64,000 nucleotides of DNA from Axinella damicornis (taxonomy: Eukaryota > Porifera > Demospongiae > Axinellida > Axinellidae), in NCBI GenBank assembly GCA_963931865.1, contig OZ007513.1:1684452-1748451 (forward strand), written 5' to 3'. Shown here piece after piece: positions 36,201 through 44,900 of this stretch. The translations under genes were made by a program, and so were the position numbers. A model generated the notes under the pieces. That model was given only the letters and a program-made list of their open reading frames with translations, was not told the DNA's origin and did no database searches. How positions within the stretch are numbered: position 1 is the first letter of the stretch; every line of letters begins with the position of its first letter.

Positions 36201-39200
36201 TGCAGATGTTCCCAAGATAGTGAGTAAGATGATCTGCCCTGCAGGTTGTCTTCTGCAATTACTCTCTAATCCCTAAGTATAAACCTCCGACGTATACATG
36301 TAGTAACTACTGTCTCTTCAGCTTGTTCGCAACCAAGGTAACCACTCAGGGTGTTAGTTATTGTTACAGTGATGTTTATCGCCATGTATGGATGATTATA
36401 TGTGATGTATAACTTACCTGTTTGACACCCGTTCCCAGTGTAACCAGTGGGACACCTGCAGATGTTGGGTACACTACATACCTGCCCTGACTGACAGGCT
36501 GGGCTGCAAACAGCTGAAATAGAGAAGACATGTAACATCATACAGCTGTACCCATGATCTGCACAAAACTACTTACATACCGTAGAGACCGGTTAATAGG
36601 CGCATGCAGCTATTAAGTGCATAATTTGAAATAAGCGCATACTTCCTTCTTGTCCTTACGTATCAATTAATTAGTGCATACGCCTAAAAAAATGCTGACG
36701 TGTCGATTTGTGTTCGACACTATGACAGATCGTGCTGAAGCACTCAGCACTCTCAAGGATAGCGAACACTTACATGACAACTCGAGGGATGTAGCCTACT
36801 ACCATCGGCGTCCATCGCTGTCCGTTCCCGGCCCAAGGCACACACTGTGGCAAAATGGACGGCGCAGCCATCGTTTCTGTCCTCGTGTGTAAGTTGAAGA
36901 AACTCGCCACCGACATGCAGTACAGGACCATACTCCCTTGTAGATATGATGACATCGCTCACAGCATCTTCGTCAGCTTGCCATGATCGCGATCCGCTGC
37001 CGCTAATAAGCGTATACTCATAATAAGCGCATACTTTCTTGCTGCTGCATGCGATAAGCGCATGCGCCTATTAACCAGCCTCTACGGTAATATGTAGGAG
37101 TTAAGTAATTACACTCCTGGTAGTGGAAAAATTGTGCCACATAAATAATCACACTACTGGTAGGGGAAAGTGGTTAAAGCATTCGGCTGCTAATCAAAAA
37201 TTTGCAGGTTCAAATCCCACCGGTCATTGCCATAGGAGAGATTTCTTTCTCTCCAGGAGTCGACTCAGCTCCACCCTTAAAAATGAGTATAGGTGTGTTC
37301 TTGAAGGCACTTTCACCTGATAGAGTTCACAGTTCACACCACAACCCTTCCTATGGATGTAAAGTCGTCGGTCTTGGGGTACTTGTTAGTATTAGCATAT
37401 TGTTCTGTGTAAACAATTACACTACTAGTAGGGGATAAATTGTGCCGCGTAAACTAAATAATTAGTTACTTGCGAATTGCCGACAACTACACCACTGTCA
37501 TCGCTATCATGCACTGACAAAAACGTATAAAACCCAATTCTGAAACTCACCTTGGTGGCGGAGACATTTTTGTCTCCCGCTGGCCGCATTGCTCGATCGC
37601 CAGACTCAAGACGTGCAACCTTCTTCGATCAGTATTTCATTACAGAGGTTAGGCTATATAGCTAGCAAAGTGAGGGCTACAATGAATCCTGCATATAACT
37701 GGAGGTGTTCATAGAACACATACCCCACGCTGAATGTCTACAGGATACAGTGCAACTACAATCGACGTGACATCTCTGCCGATGTGCATCGAACAGGTGC
37801 TGTATCGCGTATACGAGACTAATGTTTGCACTGGCGTAGGAAGCAGGGGGGCTCCAGGGGCTGGCGCCCCCCTTGTTGCAGAGGAGCTCACCGGCTAGAT
37901 CTAGCTATCAATCAGAAGAGCTGAGCTAGCTAGCTAGCTACGGCACCGTCGGCTTTGTCCACTTCAATTTTTCTGACCTTAATGACATTCTTCAACGTAT
38001 AATAAGATCACAACATTGAACCGGCTTCACCTTTTCTTTAATTAGGCGTGGGCTACCTTCCGCATCCCGCAAATTGCAAAGCTCGCATTATCGTGACATC
38101 TCCATTCGATCATTCCACCTCGACGGTTCACGGATGACACGGCCGGAAAGCAGAAAGCAGTTACAGTGCAGTGCAAAGCACGAAGGTGCCACGAGAGTAG
38201 CCTCGTTCCCAGGCTCTCCCACGCGCGAACAAAAATGCTGGGCGGGGCCTGGGAACGAGGCTACCACGAGAGCCCATCCAGACAACTGAAGGTGAAAAAT
38301 TTTTCCACGCTTCGCGCGGACAGATCAACACTTTGCACCTCTATTCACTGCCTTCTGACGGGGCCGTACTTATGAGTAGTGCCCCCCTTCCAAAAAACAA
38401 CTTCCTATGCCACTGGTTTGTGTATGCCCATATCCAAAGTGTGGGAGTGACTGCTTACCGTATGTACAACGTACATATTGCGAAGCTGAAGAGGTGGGGC
38501 CAAATGTTACGAATAATAGGAAATAGCTGGGAAAAAACAGCCTAAACAATAGTCACGACGTCTGTGAAGTACATAACTCGTGAGAAAATACTGTTTCCTA
38601 GCAGTCATCTTGAAGTTTCCAAATGCAGTACGTGTCCTGTTCTTGATGGGACTCGAGGTCACGAAGAGGTGGAGCCAATGTTATGAATAGTAGGAAATAG
38701 CCGAAGTGACAGCGAAACGAAGCGCCTTTGACTTCAGTCAGGTACACATAGAGCAGTTTTTTGCTATTTGCTATTGTTTGACTCCCTTTCGATGGTTTAT
38801 GAGGGTCTATGTGGCGAGATATTTTTGACTGGACAGACAGACGACTGACTGACTGACTGACAGATGGACAAAACCGACCCCGTTTCGCGCATGCGCGCAC
38901 GGGGTAATGATAATGTTCCGCTATTAAATTTTGCTGCTGCATGACGCGCTATGACGTCACAAAACCACGTGACAGTACTTCCGCATGGCAAAATAACATG
39001 GAGTTCAGGACGGAAACTATCAGCTCACCTGTACTCCAGGTCGCGCAGCTGCTCGATCTAATCTAACCTCGAACTCTGTGAATGCTCTCGCAGGGGTTGG
39101 AACCTTCCAGAACTCGACTGGGCAGCTGAAACGGACGCAGTCGGGGAGCAGCAGCTGAAGCGCACGCAATCGGGGAGCAGCAGTTGAAGCGGACGCAATC

Positions 39201-40246
39201 AGGGAGCAGCAGTTGAAGCGGACGCAATTGGGGAGCAGCAGCTGAAGCGGACACAATCGGGGGCAGCAGCTGAAACGGACGCAATCGGGGGCAGCAGTTG
39301 AAGCGGACGCAATCGGGGAGCTGCAACTGAAGCGGACGCAATCGGGGAGCAGCAGCTGAAGCGGACGCAATCGAGCGAAGCTTCTTGTGTATATAAAGCG
39401 CTTTTCAACGACAGACATTGATTTTCCTTGCTTTTCCTTTAGTCTATGTTTGTATGTGTAAGGGGAGCACTCGTATAGGTCAACCTTTTGTGTAACCCTG
39501 TCATTGTATGACGGAATAAATTCAGTTCAGTTCAGTTCAGTTTCAGCAACGATTCACTATACCTAATGACTTGAAGGTAGCCTCGTTCCCAGGCCTACCC
39601 CGTTTAATTTTTTCTGTGTCAGCTCGAACCGAAGAACAGAAAGAACGGGGCCGGGTAGGCCTGGGAACGAGGCTAACTTGAAGGCGCGTGCTTGCACTTC
39701 TGAATAACAATAATTATTAACCAAATAATTGAAGGCATTTTGCATGTGGTGAGGGCTGATTGAAATTGTACTACCAGGTTTAAGGCCTTATATATAGGCT
39801 TACGGCAACATCTCCTGTATCCACACGATCCATACCAAGTGCAACAGCCAAACCGGTAGTACTGCACTGGGCGGTAGCGGGTCACAGCCACGGAGTAGTA
39901 TCTAGTGCTGCATGCAATGCGCGTGAAGAAGACATCAATTCACAATCAATTCTGCCTAGACAAATTGTAGTCATCATTCTGTGTACCTGCATCGCCTTCG
40001 CCACCACCAACCGGTGTAACATGACTGACGACTTCTTGGAGTGTAACCCGTGTAGGCCTGCGAGCTGCTGTACCTCCTGTAGCACACCCTGCATATATCC
40101 GAAGTAGCGCTAATCTTCAGACTACTATGTAGTGGACGTACACATTTTAATAATTATGATGCGTACCCTTGCTGTGCCTGGCAGGCATGAAGTACGACAA
40201 ATAGAGCAACGATCAAAGTGACTAGTGTTAGCTGAGCAGTAGCCAT
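18116..40246 (-). CDS. Large secreted EMI-EGF-sushi-Ig mosaic protein (complete, 21 exons)
   Basis: Exons (minus strand): 40246-40167, 40088-39987, 39907-39804, 36513-36418, 35103-35011, 34376-34254, 33367-33146, 32961-32839, 31289-31158, 30050-29928, 29678-29556, 28821-28456, 27082-25635, 25566-25311, 25251-21658, 21387-21184, 20670-20548, 20363-20223, 19299-19156, 18547-18293, 18228-18116. They sum to 7965 nt, 2654 codons plus TAA, with every phase compatible. Domain order: signal peptide (1-25), EMI-like (27-95), two EGF (96-159), six calcium-binding-type EGF (159-441), two sushi (441-563), EGF (about 565-597), a long unrecognised region with a Cys-rich block inside coiled coils, two Ig (about 1995-2178), GCC2/GCC3 (2329-2397), three small Cys modules, stop. 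No transmembrane segment is seen, so a secreted matrix or adhesion protein is inferred. It is paralogous to the 0.4-11.4 kb gene. Least certain is the donor of exon 14 (25311), which gives a 59-nt intron; a donor near 25274 would give about 23 nt. Confidence 0.85.
18645..18870. mobile_element. Repeat family B copy, short
   Basis: Terminal TGTGTG part, GAACCTGGAACTCTGCAAAG, one minisatellite unit. It lies in or near the 3' introns of the large mosaic gene, between exons 20 (18293-18547) and 19 (19156-19299). Confidence 0.75.
19685..19960 (-). mobile_element. Partial copy of the poly-C-family element
   Basis: Contains GGTAAATTTTTTCGCCTTCATTTTTCAG, CTTCGTGCTTTGCACTGCAAG and TCGTTCCCAAGCCATTCG, the reverse complement of the 4.7 and 27.2 kb elements. 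In an intron of the large mosaic gene. Confidence 0.75.
21184..21387 (-). CDS. Exon 16 of the mosaic gene: GCC2/GCC3 (ephrin-receptor-like) Cys module
   Basis: A 204-nt phase 1-1 exon with a gtaagt donor. It has the family pattern GCERGSYQ ... [18 protein letters not shown] ... [10 protein letters not shown]. Such modules are common in secreted or surface proteins of the SVEP1/SCUBE type, often near EGF and sushi domains, which supports the extracellular assignment. The preceding exon ends CPPGQGL, which completes the first half of the module across the splice site. Confidence 0.85.
21658..25251 (-). CDS. Exon 15 of the mosaic gene: giant 3.6-kb exon with coiled coils, Cys-rich block and two Ig domains
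   Basis: One 3594-nt exon, open throughout (phase 1 to 1, donor gtaagg). Protein residues about 1131-2329. In order: a beta-rich stretch of about 240 residues; a heptad-like coiled coil interrupted by a Cys-rich block (about 1447-1590, with CNYCYSVC-like spacing and CRYRCRGVC); a second coiled coil; a dibasic stretch [12 protein letters not shown] near 1760 that could be a furin-type cleavage site; another helical part; two Ig domains (C...W...DSGNYTC and C...W...EGWYSC); then a region ending FCPPGQGL. Except for the Ig domains I do not recognise a family. An exon this long among 100-200 nt exons suggests retrosequence capture or intron loss, which is inference. Confidence 0.85.
25311..27082 (-). 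CDS. Exons 13-14 of the mosaic gene: EGF followed by an unrecognised region
   Basis: Exon 13 (27082-25635, phase 1 to 0, 482 codons) opens with an EGF domain ([12 protein letters not shown] to [13 protein letters not shown]) and continues into about 440 residues I do not recognise. Exon 14 (25566-25311) adds about 85 residues. The region has several N-glycosylation sites, scattered Cys (for example [19 protein letters not shown]) and beta-rich Ser/Thr segments. The acceptor of exon 14 is gtttgtag. The donor of exon 14 was chosen because only phase-1 donors (25311 or about 25274) keep the next exon in frame. No function is assigned to the unrecognised part. Confidence 0.75.
27205..27795. mobile_element. 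Poly-C-containing interspersed element, full copy
   Basis: Inverted termini CAGGGGCGGCGGCAC and GTGCCGCCGCCCCTG with a C-tract of about 40 (27243-27282). It lies between exons 12 and 13 of the large mosaic gene. Partial relatives are at 19685-19960 (opposite strand) and 38160-38410. Confidence 0.85.
28112..28346. mobile_element. Related poly-C element, short
   Basis: Ends CAGGGGCGGAGACAGC and ATATCTCCGCCCTTGA, with a C-tract of about 30 (28300-28329) and an inner hairpin CAATTGCTCGCTGCC/GGCAGCGAGCAATTG. Same termini style as the GGGGCGGCGGC family. Confidence 0.7.
28456..28821 (-). CDS. Exon 12 of the mosaic gene: two sushi (CCP) domains
   Basis: A single 366-nt phase 1-1 exon encodes two complement-control modules. 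The first runs from [14 protein letters not shown] to the Cys of TPTFC and the second from [11 protein letters not shown] to EPPMC. Both have the four-Cys spacing and the conserved Gly and Trp of the family. Sushi modules usually mediate protein binding in complement, adhesion and matrix proteins. Two modules in one exon are less common than one per exon. The donor (gtgagt) and the polypyrimidine acceptor are strong. Confidence 0.9.
29556..36513 (-). CDS. Exons 4-11 of the mosaic gene: eight EGF domains
   Basis: Eight exons, each one EGF domain with phase-1 boundaries: 36513-36418, 35103-35011, 34376-34254, 33367-33146, 32961-32839, 31289-31158, 30050-29928 and 29678-29556. The first two are plain six-Cys EGFs (for example [10 protein letters not shown]). 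The other six start D-I/V-N/D/T-E-C and have the C-x-C-x-x-G-Y/F/H pattern of calcium-binding EGF domains. Four are exactly 123 nt. Exon 7 (33367-33146) is longer, 222 nt, because a Glu/Gly/Ser-rich insert lies before the last Cys. The phase-1 symmetry explains how the set could grow by exon duplication. Confidence 0.9.
30148..30621. mobile_element. MITE family A, complete copy
   Basis: Terminal inverted repeats ATTGTGGGGCGAGCCTGAGC at the left and CTCGCTCAGGCTCGCCCCAAT at the right, 474 bp apart end to end, no transposase. Includes a short (AT)n tract. It sits in the intron between two EGF exons of the large mosaic gene. Confidence 0.85.
30668..31090. repeat. 21-bp minisatellite
   Basis: About 20 copies of CAGTTGCTAGGACACGCGTCC, with ACACGTGT and GTAGGACACGTCTCA variants at the right. 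A 21-bp unit keeps one frame open, so long ORFs (LLGHASQ) appear on both strands. In the intron between two EGF-CA exons of the large mosaic gene. Confidence 0.9.
31495..31860. repeat. GCATAATAGG repeat region
   Basis: GGGCATAATAGGCTAATTTG, GGCATAATAGGGTTAATTG and GAGCATAATAGG words. The same motif family occurs at 10815-10920 and 43565-43595, so an interspersed element is likely, but the ends are not defined. Confidence 0.45.
33625..33830 (+). pseudogene. Decayed transposon ORF fragment (Gln/Arg/Glu-rich)
   Basis: In one plus frame, with several stops, the sequence reads [24 protein letters not shown] and [11 protein letters not shown]. [15 protein letters not shown] repeats are known from transposon-encoded proteins, often Helitron-type, of invertebrates (from memory). 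In an intron of the large mosaic gene. Confidence 0.4.
34500..34890. repeat. Minisatellite with CGATGTTTAGCAAATGT units
   Basis: About 20 units of 19-20 bp (TCGATCGATGTTTAGCAAATG), and three 39-bp higher-order units with GACAGACCGATGTTTAGTAA. In the intron between EGF exons 5 and 6 of the large mosaic gene. Confidence 0.85.
35490..35605. repeat. GC-rich hairpin
   Basis: CTAGTCTAGCCGCTAGCCCC and its complement GGGGCTAGCGGCTAGACTG with an inner GGTCAAGCGCG/CGCTTGACC pair. Flanked by the CACGGGGGCAAC-type edge of an element (35425-36055). Confidence 0.8.
36578..37089. mobile_element. Element with TACCGTAGAG termini
   Basis: About 512 bp with inverted termini TACCGTAGAGACCGGTTAAT and the matching complement at the right, plus internal repeats of ATAAGCGCATAC. 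It holds a 72-codon ORF on plus without recognised domains. It lies in an intron of the large mosaic gene. Confidence 0.8.
37120..37440 (+). mobile_element. tRNA-derived SINE
   Basis: A tRNA-like head at about 37160-37230: AGTGGTTAAAGC (A-box-like, 37169-37180), CGGCTGCTAATC anticodon-arm region, and a perfect B-box GGTTCAAATCC at 37207-37217. The head lacks a full acceptor stem pairing, so it is not scored as a tRNA gene. The body ends before GTAAACAATTACACTACT. The GGGAAAAATTGTGCCACATAAATAA word recurs at 37130 and 47038, so a fragment of the same family lies near 47010-47065. Confidence 0.6.
37720..38945 (-). repeat. Interspersed repeat D, reverse copy with nested elements
   Basis: Reverse complement of DCAF7 intron-5 sequence at about 52500-53700, including the CATCGGCAGAGATGTCATGTCG segment, AAGTCAAGACGCTTCG and AACCTGCTCTATGTG-type segment. 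Partial copy at 15425-15905. A poly-C-family fragment (38160-38410) and a fold-back element lie inside it. Confidence 0.75.
38199..38270. mobile_element. TAGCCTCG fold-back element, short copy
   Basis: TAGCCTCGTTCCCAGGCTCT and GGCCTGGGAACGAGGCTA with a loop of about 30 bp. It is inserted within a copy of the poly-C-family element. Confidence 0.8.
39005..39400. mobile_element. Repeat family B copy with nine minisatellite units
   Basis: CTAACCTCGAACTCTGTGAA followed by about nine 29-bp units (GCAGCTGAAGCGGACGCAAT). It lies in intron 3 of the large mosaic gene. The long in-frame ORFs here are repeat artefacts. Confidence 0.85.
39580..39675. mobile_element. TAGCCTCG fold-back element
   Basis: Arms TAGCCTCGTTCCCAGGCCTA and its complement around a loop of about 50 bp, in intron 3 of the large mosaic gene. 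Confidence 0.85.
39804..40246 (-). CDS. Exons 1-3 of the mosaic gene: signal peptide and EMI-like domain
   Basis: Exon 1 begins [20 protein letters not shown] and ends after HACQAQQ at a phase-2 donor (gtacgc). Exons 2 and 3 encode a Cys/Tyr/Arg-rich domain with [10 protein letters not shown] and [16 protein letters not shown]. The double Cys followed by an aromatic/Gly segment and then an EGF domain is how EMI domains usually sit at the N terminus of EGF proteins. Phases run 2-2-1, and exon 3 joins the first EGF exon through a split Pro codon. The start is the first in-frame ATG before a clean hydrophobic core. No TATA box is seen in the 80 bp upstream. Confidence 0.8.
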
Positions 40247-40432
40247 CCTCGTGTTCGCTTCGCTGCATCCAATTGCACAACAACTTTTATTGCCGAGCGC
40301 ATTAGCGCGAGGCTCCGAATGAGGGATCCATTTAGCGTACGTATGTATTATACGCGCACGCACCGGAACCTGTCACGATCAGGAATGTCGATAACGCGCT
40401 TACATGGTTTTTTTTGTTTGGTTTTTCGACGT

Positions 40433-40552
40433 GGATATTGGTCCTGCAGGAAGTACATACTTTAGGTAGAGGTACCGAAAACGCGCGCGCATCTAGAACC
40501 GGCCCTGGCCCTAACCCATATTGCCCTACTTCCTGCCGGACCAATATCCACT
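40433..40552. mobile_element. Short inverted-repeat element upstream of the large mosaic gene
   Basis: Arms GTGGATATTGGTCCTGCAGG and CTGCCGGACCAATATCCAC around about 60 bp. It sits about 190 bp upstream of the mosaic gene start codon. Confidence 0.8.
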
Positions 40553-40599
40553 TCGTTGATCTCTTTTAAAATGGGGCTAGCCCGCTGAAAATATCACAG

Positions 40600-41935
40600 T
40601 CTGAGACAGTGAGACATGTATAGAGGTGTTATTGGGTGGCGATAGCCCCTGCCGGCCAATTGAGTTTTATTTGTAACGAGGATTCGACGGTGCGAGAAGT
40701 ACAACTTTGAGACTCAGATCAGTGGACGAGCGCGTGGTGCCTCCAGGGCTTGCAGGGGCTGAGGTCAAGCAGCTAGCTACATAGCTATGGAGTGGAACAG
40801 TGAGCGCAGTCGACATCTCATATACTGCAACTCCGTAGTTTCGCAGCTTCGGTACAAGCGAGAGCTGCTACATGGAGTGAACAATATGAGCCTAATCGAC
40901 ATCTTTGTCTCAGCTCCACGCGCTCACATGTGGTCAGGTCACACACCTACGCATGCGGCGCCGGCGTGAAACCTCTGACGTAACATAATTAATAAACTCA
41001 GTCAAAAAATTAAAGCATGCAATATTGCATCCTTACCACACATGCACCTGTAACATTATTGTTGCTTTTTTGTATCCTTATTTATTATTATTGTACACCT
41101 GTAATAGTACATAAAGCTGAGGACATTACCCTGCTAAAATAAGTTTATCTATCTAAGCATGAATTAATGTTGTTTGCATGTTGTATCTAGAATACGAGAT
41201 GAGACCTACGTATGGGCAATGTGCTAAAGCTACCATACCATGTGTGACTGAAGAGGAGAGCAGTACAAATACCTGAATGGCCTGACGGTCCAACTTTTGT
41301 TCCCTCAACCTTTTTTTTAACCCTGCATGGTTGTGATCGAGTTATTTGGCTATTCGCATCAGAATTAAGTTTTTGCATACACAAACATGCAGTTACTTAT
41401 ACTCCAGTTCCATGTCATTGTGGAATCATTTGCCAATCATTGCGTGCACGTCTCTCTCTCTCTTCTCTGTATGGGTGTGTATATAGTATGGAGCATTTTC
41501 ATGTGACGTCACACCCGTGAGAATACAAAAGTATACGGAAGAAAGTGGCCATGTTGGAAGTAGCTTCTGTGGTGAACTCGGCAAATGCAAATGCACACTT
41601 AGCATGGCTAGCGAGGGATGCTATTATACTGTGCACACTGCCATTGTTAACATACTGTAGTTGTACACCAAGATGGTGGCACGCACGTTATTCGGGAATT
41701 GATCATGTGATGAAAAAGCTCTATACAATTGGCAAATTATGCTTGAGTGTAAAAGCAGACCACACGCTAGCATGCAGATATGTTGACTTAGAAGTCGTAA
41801 GGGGGTGGAGCAGTAAACTGCATTAAGGTTTGCACTGTATCCACATTAAGAATAGCAAGTGCATACACATACACACAATCAGTAATGTGCAGTAGAATAA
41901 TTCGACTTTCAGCTAGCAACACGCACTTCCCAGTC
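40600..41935. other. Gap between the large mosaic gene and mARC
   Basis: Apart from the 40433-40552 hairpin nearby and a TTATTATTATTG stretch at about 41085, I see no coding exon. Both neighbours are on the minus strand, so it must contain the mosaic gene promoter and the mARC 3' UTR. No clear AATAAA was found directly after the mARC stop. Confidence 0.4.
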
Positions 41936-44900
41936 TCATTTTGTGTACACAGTGTCTCCTACACTGATGTCTCCTCTGAGAAGAACAGAGTAGTTGTAAC
42001 CGAAGAGTGGACTGTTCCCAAACCTCTTGTCAGTCTCACATTCGTACACAGTCTCATGAAGTCGGTAGCTGGGAACAAGAGAGGGAAAGCCATTGTTGAT
42101 TGTCTTCTGCATAGGTACAACAAAGACGTTGTTCTATCTCGGTGCATCTTTGTGTTTGTGGGGCGTATAGTCAAATAAAATGCCTCCTCCCCACTTTAGA
42201 AATGAGGGGGTGTATTAGTGGGAGAGTACAGTCCTTTCTTTCCTGAGTCAACCAACCGCATGATGTATATTATGAAGCGTCCCAGAAATTCAGCTGTTCT
42301 GTGCACTAGTCGCAACTGCAACTTGGTTTTACCAGTCCACTTCGTGCACGGAGAAATGCATTGTAGTCTGTCCCTTCCTTAGATATTGGGGACAATATGC
42401 TTGGTTGCAGTTGTGTGGTACGTACCGTAGTTGCAGTTAATTTCGCGGTGGGGAAATTTTCGCGGTATTCGCGGATGAAGTAAGACCGCGAATATTAAAC
42501 CCGCGAAATATATTTCCACAGCTAGTGCTAGGCATAAAAGTTACTGTCCTTCGTGTTCCTGGGCTCACGCTCACACAGTAGCTCTTCCCCGGCAGTTGCT
42601 TCGCTGTAGACGTGGTAGCCACGCATACACAGTTCGATCGCTCCATCAGCACGATCGCACGTGTCATTAGTAAGTTATTACGAGCAGAATTTTTTTTGTT
42701 CGCGGAAGCAATCAGCGAAAATTTCCCACCACGAAATATTCGTGTGTCACGTTTAGTGGCTAGACCGCGAAATTTTTGGCACGCGAAATAATCGGCAACT
42801 ACGGTAGTCTACTGTAGCCTCGTACCCAGTCCCACGCCCAGCTTTTCGTCACTTGCAGTACGGTAAAGCGGGGAGGGCCTGGTACATCTTCTCACGTGAG
42901 CATGACGTAATCGAAAAATGGCAAAAAATTTTCAGAACGAAGACGCAACGTTTTGCATGTTATTCAACCATCTACACGTTCAACGCTCGGTGAGTATGAC
43001 AGTCGCACCCTGCTAGCTAGATACGTGTGGTACGTTACCTGGTACCTTCGCTCTTCCTGCTGTTCTGAGACCCAGTATGCCCACATTCATTTAGGTATTT
43101 CTGCCGTCTTTCTACCCTTGACGTCACTCACGTGAGAAGATGTACCAGGCCCTCCCCGCTTTACCGTACTGCAAGCGACGAAAAGCTGGGCGTGGGACTG
43201 GGTACGAGGCTAAGTCTACAGTGCATATTCAAGGGGGTGACACTCCCATAGATGCCGTTGTCACAGCTGCTACCAGGATCAAGAAATCTTGACCGTCACT
43301 TTTGCTACTTGACCACATGACTGCAAAAAGCATTCGACTGCGCTGTATTTCAGCAGTTGACCGTTGGGAATGGAAGAATGCGTAGCGACTCTACCCCTTC
43401 CCAAGATGCCCGGTTGCAGCTGTGACTACATGTGTGAGCTGCCACCCCCTTGGTATTGGAGTAAGCACCCCTTGTGAAGTGAGCATACATTCGGAGCGTC
43501 TGCAGTGGCTCTGGTCCAGAGAACTGCCCAGTTTCTTGGTCCACAGTGGTCATCTTGCACCTGCATGAGCATAATAGGTATAAGACATTATGCTATCAAC
43601 AACATGCAGTTAATTTAGTACAAAATGTATACTCATTGCAGGCAATTTGCCATTGTGGTGCATAACAAATTGCATCTAAACTGAACAGGTACTAGTGATG
43701 CACCGATATGGGCTTTTACCAATATTCCGATAATCCGACTGCCGATACCGATAACCGATCCAATATTGTAAGTTCTCTCATCTCGTGAAATCTTTGACCA
43801 CAAGCACTGCAAACAGCAAACTTTAGATCTACTCCGAGTGAATAAAACTCGCAAATTAGCGACTTCATCTTCCCTCCACTCATTGTCCAGTACTTCTGAC
43901 AATCACTACACCGACAATGCTAGCACACATGCTCCATTTATCGGCTGAGTTATCAGTAGAATTTACCGATACAGATACTCCCCAGGAAGGTGATTATCGC
44001 CCGATACCGATGTACTTAGCATGAAGCCATTGTAGGTATAGTGAAGTGCAGGAGGTAGTAGGCACCCTTTTCACTGCTAATGGACTCACTGACCAACCAC
44101 CAGGCTTTTAGGCATGAACTCTACCTGCAGAGTTCAGACAGGGCTCATAGCAATATGAGAACTTTCAGTTTGAATCAAAGCCATAGCATCTACTGCCACA
44201 TAAAAGTGGATTAAGTGCTGTCATCATGCACTCTTGATAAACTTACCCTAAATTAGTCCTCTGAATATGTTTGTGGCAACTAAGACCAGTAAACATGTGT
44301 GATATTCTATTTATTTACTGCCCATGAATATAGCCTCATTCCCAGGCCCCATATTCTCGGATGGGGCCTGGGAATGAGGCTACCATGAATAGGCCTGGAC
44401 ATAAAATGCTCAATGTGCTTTGTAGCACTGCTCATTAATAATGCTCAGATTTTTAAGAGATGTAATTGCAGTCTTACAAAGAGCAGCGACTTTTTGCTCT
44501 CTGTCCAAATTATTAAATGAAACCACACCTTAATTTCAATATTGTTTACAGTGCTATTCAATAATCATAAACCGCACAGTCCTATTAACGCACATCAAGG
44601 GCGCATCGAGCCGCTGGAGGTGGTGAGAGGGCATGCAACGGCAAAATGCTGAGTGTTACTAAATATAGAATTCAAATTTGGACTGTATAAGCATGAGATC
44701 CGTAGACGTGTGCCCCTTATGCGGTCACTTTCTTCGATATGGCTGGCATTCCGTCTGCAGGGTTTGTCTTTTTGATGAGAACCTACATGTAGCTACCTAG
44801 TGTGAGCCCCCTTCGATGCTACTTACTCAACAGCAAACGTCGAGCTGTTGTCAAGAGCGGCGAACGTTGGGCTTGCATCCGGCATTACTTTCTCTGAATC

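Noticed and set aside
37160..37232. tRNA gene
   Set aside because: B-box and anticodon-arm-like sequence present, but the acceptor stem does not pair, and the unit continues into a repeat body; scored as a tRNA-derived SINE.
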